From: Armatimonadetes bacterium UBA5352
GTDB lineage: Bacteria; Armatimonadota; Zipacnadia; Zipacnadales; UBA5352
Direction of reading: 5' to 3'
Assembly (NCBI GenBank): GCA_002411015.1
Contig: DHPY01000009.1
Coordinates: forward strand, 1,087 to 32,923
DNA: 31,837 bases
Shown here: positions 1 through 6,525 of the stretch, piece by piece
Numbering within the stretch: the stretch's first letter is position 1
How the letters are laid out: each line of letters begins with the position of its first letter
Made by a program: the position numbers and the translations under genes
The notes under the pieces: model-generated
Told to the model about the DNA's origin: nothing
The model's database searches: none
What the model saw: only the letters and a program-made list of their open reading frames with translations

Positions 1-20
1 GCGGCTCGTGCGGCCCCTCC
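1..20. repeat. Right arm of a nested inverted-repeat element (partial copy)
   Basis: The first 20 bases, GCGGCTCGTGCGGCCCCTCC, are identical to 1169-1188, the right arm of the complete element at 1045-1188. The matching left arm would lie before the window. This half copy sits just downstream of the minus-strand epimerase gene, so its place relative to that gene resembles that of the other copies, which lie in gaps at gene ends. Confidence 0.75.
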
Positions 21-69
21 TCCCCAACGCCACCTCGCAGAGCATAGGGGGGAATTCCGCATATCCGCC

Positions 70-999
70 TCACCCGATCTCCCTCTCCCGCTGATACTCC
101 ACCGTGCGGCGGACGCCCTCGCGGAACTCGACGGTCGGCTCCCAGCCGAGGATTGCGCGGGCCTTCGACGGGTCCACGCAGGAGTGCCGGACATCGCCCG
201 CGCGCTCCTCACCGTAGTTCGCGGGCTGCGTGAAGCCCACCGCCGCCGCGACCGCGTCGTAGACCTCCTGGTCGGTCGTCTGCACCCCCGTGCCGATGTT
301 GAAGAACTCGCCATCGCCGAGTGTCAGCGCCCGCACATTCGCCTCCACCACATCCGCCACGAAGACGTAGTCGCGCGTCTTGTCGCCGCGGCCGAAGATC
401 GTCGGCGTCTCCCCGCGCAGCATCATGTTCGCGAAGATCGCGTTCACGCCCGCCTCCCCGTGCGGGTTCTGGCGCGGGCCGTAGACGTTCGCGTAGCGCA
501 GCACCGTCCAGCCGAGGCCGTAGAGGCGGCCGTAGAGGCCGAAGTAAAGCTCGCCCGCGCGCTTGGAGGTGCCGTAGTGCGACATCGGCTGCAGCGGCGC
601 GGTCTCCGGCGTGGGCACGACCTCGGCGTCGCCGTAGATCGCGCCGCCAGATGAGGCGAACACGAACTTGCGCGTACCCACGGCGCGGCCTGCCTCGATC
701 ACGTTGATCGTGCCGATGATGTTCGTCTCGGCATCGAACTGCGGCTCCTTCACCGAGCGCCGCACATCCATCTGCGCGGCGTGGTGGCTCGCGACCTCCG
801 GCCGCTCGTGCGCGAAGACCTCGGCGACCGCGTCGGCGTCGGTGATGGAGACCTCGTGGAAGCTCGCGCCGGGGTTGATGTTCGAGCGGCGTCCGGTCGC
901 GAGGTTGTCAATGATAGCGACTTCGTGTCCCTCGGCGATGAAGCGATCCACGAGGTTCGATCCGATGAAACCGGCGCCGCCGGTGACGAGTATCTTCAT
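70..999 (-). CDS. NAD-dependent epimerase/dehydratase, UDP-glucose 4-epimerase-like
   Basis: This is an extended short-chain dehydrogenase/reductase of 309 residues, the usual length for UDP-glucose 4-epimerases and related nucleotide-sugar enzymes. The NAD-binding glycine motif GGAGFIG is at residues 7-13, a Ser pair at 117-118, and the catalytic YxxxK is Tyr142/Lys146. The open frame extends 27 codons upstream, but the ATG at 999 is chosen because GGAGG lies just before it and the Rossmann strand begins there. The upstream part is repeat-derived sequence. The likely role is interconverting a UDP-hexose in the cytoplasm to supply surface polysaccharide. Substrate specificity (UDP-Glc, UDP-GlcNAc, or a dTDP-sugar dehydratase variant) cannot be read from the sequence. 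The nearest upstream gene on the same strand, DUF72, is separated by a structured repeat, so co-transcription is uncertain. Confidence 0.88.
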   Translation of the reverse strand: MKILVTGGAGFIGSNLVDRFIAEGHEVAIIDNLATGRRSNINPGASFHEVSITDADAVAEVFAHERPEVASHHAAQMDVRRSVKEPQFDAETNIIGTINVIEAGRAVGTRKFVFASSGGAIYGDAEVVPTPETAPLQPMSHYGTSKRAGELYFGLYGRLYGLGWTVLRYANVYGPRQNPHGEAGVNAIFANMMLRGETPTIFGRGDKTRDYVFVADVVEANVRALTLGDGEFFNIGTGVQTTDQEVYDAVAAAVGFTQPANYGEERAGDVRHSCVDPSKARAILGWEPTVEFREGVRRTVEYQREREIG

Positions 1000-1044
1000 G
1001 TATGTCCTCCGTGATGGTCGATTTGCAGGCGACACTTCCGTTGC

Positions 1045-1188
1045 GGAGGGGCCGCACGAGTGGATGCGACGAAGGAGCATTCCACGAGGTCGGCCCTGTT
1101 TGGTGGTCCGAGCGGCGGTGGTGCGAACGGACGCAGGGCCGACCTCGCCGCCACTCGCTGCGCTCGCTGCGGCTCGTGCGGCCCCTCC
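1045..1188. repeat. Nested inverted-repeat element, full copy
   Basis: The outer arms are GGAGGGGCCGCACGAG at 1045-1060 and its exact complement at 1173-1188. Inside them is a second perfect pair, CGAGGTCGGCCCTG at 1085-1098 and its complement at 1134-1147. A smaller imperfect hairpin (GTGGATGC with GCATTCCAC) lies between the left arms. The element fills most of the 217-base gap between the DUF72 gene and the epimerase gene. Short open frames here are by-products of the repeat. The same outer and inner arms recur at 6114-6235 around different filler sequence. Confidence 0.85.
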
Positions 1189-1216
1189 TTGAACACCGAC
1201 TCGCCGCTCCCGCTGT

Positions 1217-2002
1217 TCAGCCCCCGCCCGCCTCCGCCAGCAGGTCCGTGAACTCCTGCGCGTTCTGCACCGCCTGCGCGTTGTAGTGATTGTTGAAAAA
1301 GACGTACGTCTCCTCAGTCTGCTCCGCGAGAGCGCCCACTTTCGGCGCCCACTCCCGCAACTCCTCGCGCGAGTAGAGATAATTGTAGCGCTCCCACGCG
1401 TGCTCGTGGCGGAACCACTTCTCGGCGTTGCGGCCGTGGAAGCGCACGTAGCCGATGCTGCTCGTGGCCTCCACGCGCGGGGGCAGCAGTCCCTCGATCC
1501 GCGGCTGATCGACGCAGCAGTAGCCGAAGCGGGCCTCGCGCAGGAACGCGAACATCTCCTCGCGCAGCCACGCGTCGTTGCGGAACTCGACGACCACCGG
1601 GACGCCGTGCATCAGCCGCCGGAAGCGCTTGAGGTAGTCCACGTTGCGCTGGCTCAGGCCGAAGCCGTGCGGGAACTGCGCGAGCACGCAGCCGAACTTC
1701 CCCTCCTCGCGCAGCGGCTCGAGGGCTGCAATGAAGCCCTCGAAGACCGCCTCGTCAACCTCCCCGCGCTCGTGCGTCATCGCCTGGTTGGCCTTGATGA
1801 CGAAGCGGAAGTCCGGCGGCGTCTTCTCCGACATCGCCTGCAGGGTTGCGGCGCTCGGCATCGTGTAGTAGGTGTAGTTGACCTCGTTGCAGTCGAAGCG
1901 CTCCGCGTAGAACTCCAGGAAGTCGCCCTTGCGCGTGCCCTCCGGGTAGAACGGCCCCACCCAGTCATCATACGAGAAGCCCGATGTGCCGATGTGGATC
2001 AT
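1217..2002 (-). CDS. DUF72 family protein (YecE-like)
   Basis: The 261-residue protein starts MIHIGTSGFSYDDW and has the family's typical length. DUF72 proteins are TIM-barrel-fold proteins found widely in bacteria and archaea, and their biochemical activity is not established. Family hallmarks visible are the opening IGTSGFSY, the F-Y-E region with NYTYY near residue 40, the FVIKANQAMTH strand, the EFRNDAW segment near residue 140, and YVRFHGRN followed by YVFFNNHYNAQA close to the end. The ATG at 2002 has a GGGGAA sequence a few bases upstream. No signal peptide or membrane segment is seen, so it is expected in the cytoplasm. It lies 78 bases downstream of the D-aminoacylase on the same strand and could share its transcript. 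Confidence 0.9.
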   Translation of the reverse strand: MIHIGTSGFSYDDWVGPFYPEGTRKGDFLEFYAERFDCNEVNYTYYTMPSAATLQAMSEKTPPDFRFVIKANQAMTHERGEVDEAVFEGFIAALEPLREEGKFGCVLAQFPHGFGLSQRNVDYLKRFRRLMHGVPVVVEFRNDAWLREEMFAFLREARFGYCCVDQPRIEGLLPPRVEATSSIGYVRFHGRNAEKWFRHEHAWERYNYLYSREELREWAPKVGALAEQTEETYVFFNNHYNAQAVQNAQEFTDLLAEAGGG

Positions 2003-2080
2003 CGCCGTTCCCCCTGCCCTATCCTGTGCCGTCTGCCGTTTGATCCTGCCGGGCGCAGCCCGAATCCTGTTCCAGAGCCG

Positions 2081-3718
2081 CTACGCCCTCAGCGCCACCC
2101 CGTAGCGCTCCGTGTTCTGCCGTCCCTGCTCGACCGCGATCTTCCCGCCGATGAAGACGAACTCGATCCCGCGCGGGAACTGGTGCGGGTTGTCCCAGGT
2201 GGCGCGGTCGGTGATCCGCCGCTCATCGAAGACCACCAGGTCGGCGCGCTGGCCGCGGGCGATCCGCCCGCGGTCGCTCAGGCCCATGCGCTCAGCGGGC
2301 CACGAGGTGCACTTGCGGACCGCCTCCGCGAGCGGCATCAGGCCCTCGTCGCGGACGTAGTGCCCGAGGAGCCGCGGGTAGGTGTCGTAGGAGCGCGGGT
2401 GCGGGTTGCCGAGGTGCGCCGGGCCCGACGGCGCAAAGGCGAGGCCGTCAGTCGCGACGGCGCCGAGCGGGTGCACGAGCGCCTCGCGCATGTCCTCCTC
2501 GCTCATCGAGAAGAAGACCGCGCTGACGCGGCACTGCTCCTCGATCAGCAGGTTCAGGTAGGCGTCCACCGGGTCCTCGCCGCGCTCTGCCACGACCTCC
2601 TCGAACCTCCGCCCGACCGCCGATGCGTTCGCCTCGGAGCCGACGTCGGTGATGAGGATGCGGTCGAAGTCAAGCTCGAACGGGTTGCTGTCGCGCTCGC
2701 CCGCCTGGAACTCGGCCAGCTCCTTGCGCAGGCGCTCGCGCGTCTCAGGCTGCGCGATCCGCTCGAGCATGGCCGCGGAGCCGCCGTCATGCACCCAGCG
2801 CGGGAGGGAGCCCGCGAGGTGCTTGCTGCCGGCGATGTACGGGTAGACGTCGAAGGCGATATCCAGCCCGCCCTCGCGCAGGTCCTCGATGAGCTGAAGC
2901 GGCTCGGCCATCGTGCCCCAGCAGCGCTGACCGGAGCGCTTGAGGTGGTCTATCTGCAGCCGCAGCGCGCCGCCGGTGTTGTCCTGCGCCTGCACGCAGA
3001 GCGCGGCGATCTCGCGGATCGCGTCGGTGAGCTCCTCGCGCTGGGAGCGCGTGTGGACGGTAATGAGCTTCTCGCGCTCGGCGATGACCTCCAGCAGCGC
3101 GAGCACCTCGCGGTCATCGGCGAAGAAGCCGGGGGCATACTCGAAGCCGAAGCTCAGGCCGAAGCAGCCGGAGTCGAGTGAGGCGCGGAGGGCTTCCTGC
3201 ATGCGCGCGAGCTCCTCGTCGGAGGGCGCGCGGCCCTCGAAGCCCATGACGTACGAGCGCAGGGAGCCGTGGCCGACCATGATCCCGGCGGAGTAGGCGG
3301 GCCGGGCGCGGTCGAGCACGCGGAGGTAGTCGTCGGCGCTCTCCCAGGTCCACTCGACCGGTGCGGCGATGAACGAGACCGCGCTGGCAAGCTCCGCGCG
3401 ATCCTCCGGGTGCACTGGGAAGACGCCGAGGCCGCACTGGCCGTTGAGCTCGGTGGTGACGCCCATCTGTATCTTCGACTGCCCGCGCGGGTCGGCGAGG
3501 AGCGTGAGGTCCGAGTGCGCGTGGCAGTCCACGATGCCTGGGATGACGGTGAGGCCGTTGCAGTCGATCGTCTCATCGGCGGTCGCGCGCTCGAAGTTGC
3601 CGGTGGCGACGATCACGCCATCGGAAGCGGCGACGTCGGCCTTGTATGGCGGCCGGCCACTCCCGTCAACAATGGTCGCGTCAGTAAGAAGGAGGTCGAA
3701 GTCGTTGTCTGAGGCCAA
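2081..3718 (-). CDS. N-acyl-D-amino-acid deacylase (D-aminoacylase), amidohydrolase superfamily
   Basis: The 545-residue protein matches D-aminoacylases, zinc amidohydrolases that remove the acyl group from N-acyl-D-amino acids. Visible features are the N-terminal beta-sandwich with DATIVDGSG near residue 12, the metal-binding HAH at residues 66-68, the GQCG segment with Cys95 (family metal-ligand position), VHTRS and QIDHLK in the middle, and ATDGLAF with a conserved GRIARGQRADLVVFD tail. The start is a TTG at 3718. It is the only usable start because an in-frame TAA lies about 30 bases upstream and no ATG or GTG falls between them. AGGGAA upstream may serve as ribosome-binding site. The product is probably cytoplasmic and recycles D-amino acids from wall or peptide turnover. 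A related dihydroorotase/hydantoinase activity is less likely given the Cys ligand. Confidence 0.88.
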   Translation of the reverse strand: MASDNDFDLLLTDATIVDGSGRPPYKADVAASDGVIVATGNFERATADETIDCNGLTVIPGIVDCHAHSDLTLLADPRGQSKIQMGVTTELNGQCGLGVFPVHPEDRAELASAVSFIAAPVEWTWESADDYLRVLDRARPAYSAGIMVGHGSLRSYVMGFEGRAPSDEELARMQEALRASLDSGCFGLSFGFEYAPGFFADDREVLALLEVIAEREKLITVHTRSQREELTDAIREIAALCVQAQDNTGGALRLQIDHLKRSGQRCWGTMAEPLQLIEDLREGGLDIAFDVYPYIAGSKHLAGSLPRWVHDGGSAAMLERIAQPETRERLRKELAEFQAGERDSNPFELDFDRILITDVGSEANASAVGRRFEEVVAERGEDPVDAYLNLLIEEQCRVSAVFFSMSEEDMREALVHPLGAVATDGLAFAPSGPAHLGNPHPRSYDTYPRLLGHYVRDEGLMPLAEAVRKCTSWPAERMGLSDRGRIARGQRADLVVFDERRITDRATWDNPHQFPRGIEFVFIGGKIAVEQGRQNTERYGVALRA

Positions 3719-3841
3719 GGGAATTCCCTGCCTTACACTTGGGGTTTATTGTTAAGTCTTTCCATGACATGGAGGTGCAGTCATGATGTACGCACAAAAT
3801 AACTCACAGCGTCAACGAAATCACGTGGGAGGCGTACTATT

Positions 3842-4408
3842 ATGTCAGTAACGGACTGGATCTTGCAGGAAGACACACTTACTCTCGCCGAGCTTCGTGA
3901 ACTGGCACTGGCGGACCTCGTCCCAGGAATGCTGCGTGTCCACTCTGAGGACGAAGCAGCTACTGGAGCCATCGACCAACTCCTTAGCGAGTTGGTGAGC
4001 GAAGTGAACGGGGCCGGGAGTGGGAACAAAAGCCCATATCCACTGACCGTCGATGGCAGCGGACCAGAGTTTGGCGTCAATCTCAGGGACCCCGCCAGTC
4101 CATCGGACCGCGTCCGCCTTTACATAAGAAGTCAATACGGCTCACCAGATTACAGCCTGAAGGTCAAGGTCGTTGGGCGCCACGACAACCTCGCCCTCTA
4201 CGAGGGAACCGGAACAGCCGTTGAATGCATGGCGACCGCGATTGTTCGGCATGCGTTCGTGACTGTTCTGGATGCATGGCTCCAGAGAGCGGCAGTGTAC
4301 GCAGGCACCCATTACGCCAACGTGCCGTTCCATCAAGATCTGACGCGTATCATGGACGGAACAGATACCTCCGGGTCTGCGCCTAACTCGTCTCCAGCAG
4401 CCTCCTGA
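3842..4408 (+). CDS. Hypothetical protein, AT-richer orphan
   Basis: I do not recognise this 188-residue protein. It has no signal peptide, membrane segment or cysteine motif, and looks like a soluble acidic protein with mixed alpha/beta character. GGGAGG lies nine bases before the ATG at 3842, which supports real translation. Its DNA is visibly less GC-biased than every neighbour and uses codons such as ATA, AGA and TTA that they avoid. It is also the only plus-strand gene among minus-strand genes here. The last eight codons run into the 3' end of the acetyltransferase-fusion gene on the other strand (26 bases of tail-to-tail overlap), and the tail is low-complexity Ser/Pro/Ala. These signs suggest an acquired gene. 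It might instead be an immunity- or defence-type orphan, but nothing in the sequence shows that. Confidence 0.7.
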   Translation: MSVTDWILQEDTLTLAELRELALADLVPGMLRVHSEDEAATGAIDQLLSELVSEVNGAGSGNKSPYPLTVDGSGPEFGVNLRDPASPSDRVRLYIRSQYGSPDYSLKVKVVGRHDNLALYEGTGTAVECMATAIVRHAFVTVLDAWLQRAAVYAGTHYANVPFHQDLTRIMDGTDTSGSAPNSSPAAS

Positions 4409-5990
4409 AGGCCGCTGCCTGGCGCTGGAACTCCGCCGGGCCGGTGCGGTCGCCCATCTTCAGCGTCACGAAGCCATCGAAGCTGCGGCAGCGGAAGATC
4501 GAGATGACCTCCTTGACCTCCGCGTTGCCCTGCAGCGGCAGCGTGTACTTCGCGCGGCCCGGGAAGCAGCCGTCGGTCGCGTAGACGATCCGCGTGTGGC
4601 GCTTGAGCTTCGTCGCGCGCCAGGTGCCGAGGAACGGCTTCTCCCCGACGTTCGCGAAGTGCGCCGGGTTGAAGGCGAAGCCGATGTTGCAGTCCTCGGC
4701 CAGCGCCTGCAGCACGCGGTCGCAGGCCTCGCCGCTGTCCCACGGTGACCCTGGCATGTTCTCGAAGACCACCGTCATATCATCGCCCGCCGCGCCGCAG
4801 ACTGCCCGCAGGCGCGCGATCGACTCCTCGCGCGAGGTCCCCTGCGGCGGCGCGGCGACCTTCAGAAGCTCGCAGTCGAAGGAGCGCGCGATCTCCGCGG
4901 CGTCGCTCACGCAGCGCCCGACCGTCGGCTCATCCGCGAAAAGCTCCTGCGCGGTGAGGCCGCAATGGACGCAACTGATCGTCATCTCCAGCCCGGACAG
5001 GTCCGCGGCGAGGCCGGCGGTCGCCTGCGGGTCGTCGATGAGCTGCCGGGTGAGCGCCGGCCCAAGCTCGACCGCGCGGATGCCCTCGTTCCAGACGGCC
5101 TGCAGGCCTCCCGCGTGCTGTCCGGCGGGACCGCTGGCGGCGTCACGCAGGTCCTCGATCAGCTCATCGAGCAGCGCCGAGGCCGTGAAGTCATACCGCG
5201 AGAGGGTGTGCGCCTTGATCTTCGCGCGCTGCATGACGCAGTCATCGCAGTCCGGGTTGTCGCAGAGTACCGCGGCGGGGTCCTTGCGCAGCGCCTCGAC
5301 CACGGCGTCCACGGTGGTCATCGCGTGCATGAGACGCGAGAGCGCCCTGCCGACCTTGCCGAGGCGCATCGCGCCGCTCACCATGATGATCGGCTCGAGG
5401 CCGATGAAGTCGCGATGCGGGCCCGGGAAGAGCTCGAAGCTGCGCGTCTCCACGGAGCCGTCCTCGGCGCGGAAGCGGCGCTCGATGGTGCTGAGGTAGG
5501 GCGCGCGCACGATCTCCTCGGGGTAGTGCAGGAGCGTGTTGCGGTCCTGATCCACGCCGAGCAGCAGCACGTGGGCGTCGGTCAGCCTCGACAGCCTCCC
5601 CCACGGGCTCTCGGCGCCGATCGCGGTCGGGTGGTCGAGGGTGTCCTCGAGCAGGAACTGCGCGCGCGGGCCGATGGCGCAGGCCGAGTGCGTCGGGTGG
5701 AAGCTGCGCATGACGCCCGGGTAGTGGCGGAAGGCCTCGGTGACGCTGCCGACGGTTGAGGGCGAGCTCTCCGGATCGAAGATGCCCGCGCCGGGCATGG
5801 CGGGCATGGCGAGGGTGCCCTCGGGCCCGATGGCCTCCAGCAGCGCCTCGATGAGCGTCTGCGCGCCGCCCTCGACGTGGCCGATCGCGGAGAGGGACGA
5901 GTGGACCATGAGGGTCATCCCCGGTCCGACGCCGAGTCTGCGGAGGTCATTGACGATATCCTGCTTCGTGAGCGTGCCGGTCTCAGCCAC
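4383..5990 (-). CDS. AAC(3)-like N-acetyltransferase fused to a xylose-isomerase-like TIM barrel
   Basis: Residues 1 to about 255 match the aminoglycoside 3-N-acetyltransferase (YokD-like) fold: VHSSLSAIG near 29-37, GTLAMPAM at 58-65, HPTHSACAIG at 98-107, and a His at 120 before the conserved SPWGRL. That domain ends with a Cys-containing segment (Cys243, 248, 251). From about residue 265 to 535 the sequence matches sugar-phosphate isomerase/AP-endonuclease-2 TIM barrels, with VELG, VFENMPGS, GFAFNPAHFAN and a C-terminal IFRCRSFDGFVTLKM strand. The start is GTG at 5990 with AAGGAG ten bases upstream. The reading frame runs through both domains with no gap. The acyl acceptor and the sugar or polyol substrate are unknown. 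AAC(3)-fold enzymes often modify amino-sugars in surface glycans or secondary metabolites, so antibiotic resistance should not be assumed. Confidence 0.8.
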   Translation of the reverse strand: MAETGTLTKQDIVNDLRRLGVGPGMTLMVHSSLSAIGHVEGGAQTLIEALLEAIGPEGTLAMPAMPGAGIFDPESSPSTVGSVTEAFRHYPGVMRSFHPTHSACAIGPRAQFLLEDTLDHPTAIGAESPWGRLSRLTDAHVLLLGVDQDRNTLLHYPEEIVRAPYLSTIERRFRAEDGSVETRSFELFPGPHRDFIGLEPIIMVSGAMRLGKVGRALSRLMHAMTTVDAVVEALRKDPAAVLCDNPDCDDCVMQRAKIKAHTLSRYDFTASALLDELIEDLRDAASGPAGQHAGGLQAVWNEGIRAVELGPALTRQLIDDPQATAGLAADLSGLEMTISCVHCGLTAQELFADEPTVGRCVSDAAEIARSFDCELLKVAAPPQGTSREESIARLRAVCGAAGDDMTVVFENMPGSPWDSGEACDRVLQALAEDCNIGFAFNPAHFANVGEKPFLGTWRATKLKRHTRIVYATDGCFPGRAKYTLPLQGNAEVKEVISIFRCRSFDGFVTLKMGDRTGPAEFQRQAAAFRRLLETS

Positions 5991-6113
5991 GATGAAGATG
6001 CTCCTTACGTGCGTGGTCGGTCATCGCGGGTAGATTAGCCGCGGGCGGAGGCGATTCCTTCGGGGGCTGACAACCCGTGCGTCGGTGATCCGGCAGGAAG
6101 GTGAACTGCCACC

Positions 6114-6235
6114 GGAGGGGCCGCACGAGCCGTGCGAGCTTGCGAGCAGGGCGAGGTCGGCCCATTGCAGTCCTGCCCTCGAGCGGGCCGACCTCGTGAT
6201 ATGCGCTTCGCGCACATCGCTCGTGCGGCCCGTCC
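6114..6235. repeat. Nested inverted-repeat element, second full copy
   Basis: The outer left arm GGAGGGGCCGCACGAG (6114-6129) is identical to the left arm at 1045-1060. The right arm at 6220-6235 differs from the exact complement by one base. The inner pair CGAGGTCGGCCC (6152-6163) and its exact complement (6185-6196) match the inner pair of the first copy. The filler differs between copies and contains its own hairpin TGCGC-TTC-GCGCA near 6203-6215. Conserved arms with diverged filler suggest that structure is maintained, or that these are separate insertions of a small mobile element. Confidence 0.85.
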
Positions 6236-6290
6236 TTCGCGCTGGTCGCCCGCACCAACGTCGGATGCCGTGGGGCAGGCATCCTCACCG

Positions 6291-6501
6291 ATTCCAGAAA
6301 TCGGGGCACGTCCATTCGGCCCGCGCGAATTCCGACGGTTAAGTAGTGCGGGCGCCCTCGCCCGCACACGCTGTGTGACAGGCGCTGGGATGCCGATATG
6401 CCGTCATCAGGTGGGGTGAGGGCGCCCCGCCTACTTGATTTCGAGTCTGCTGAACCTACAGAAGGCTTCGTTGAGCGGATTAATTCCGGGATTTCTGGAA
6501 T
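6291..6501. repeat. Palindromic intergenic block with three nested inverted pairs
   Basis: The outermost pair is ATTCCAGAAATC (6291-6302) and its exact complement (6490-6501). Inside it are 19-base imperfect arms at 6341-6359 and 6418-6436 (16 of 19 positions agree) with core GGGCGCCCTC. A third, perfect hairpin GTGCGGGCG-CCCT-CGCCCGCAC lies at 6346-6367. The block lies just downstream of the glycosidase-like gene and could serve as its terminator, a small mobile repeat or a structured RNA. It shares no arm with the GGAGGGGCCGC family. Confidence 0.65.
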
Positions 6502-6525
6502 ATGACATTCCCGCGTGCCACATCG

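Larger units (their letters stand above)
5991..6525. other. 535-base intergenic region with two palindromic blocks
   Basis: This gap separates two minus-strand genes. It holds the nested inverted-repeat element at 6114-6235 and a separate palindromic block at 6291-6501. Open frames in it are short, arise from the repeats and lack convincing ribosome-binding sites, so I call no gene here. The part nearest 5990 must hold the promoter and leader of the acetyltransferase fusion, but I cannot pick a clear -35/-10 pair. Confidence 0.7.

Noticed and set aside
996..1196. Small open frames with GPHE-type sequence here and near 5983-6369
   Set aside because: They are readings of the nested inverted repeats. 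The similarity between them comes from the repeat DNA, not from a protein family.
1286..3181. A 631-codon open frame on the plus strand
   Set aside because: It lies antisense to the DUF72 and D-aminoacylase genes, has the Arg/Val/Ala/Leu-rich composition of a GC-rich shadow frame, and spans two genes with clear family matches.
4383..5990. A plain aminoglycoside-resistance gene call
   Set aside because: The AAC(3) fold is shared with many non-resistance acetyltransferases, and here it is fused to a sugar-isomerase-like domain.
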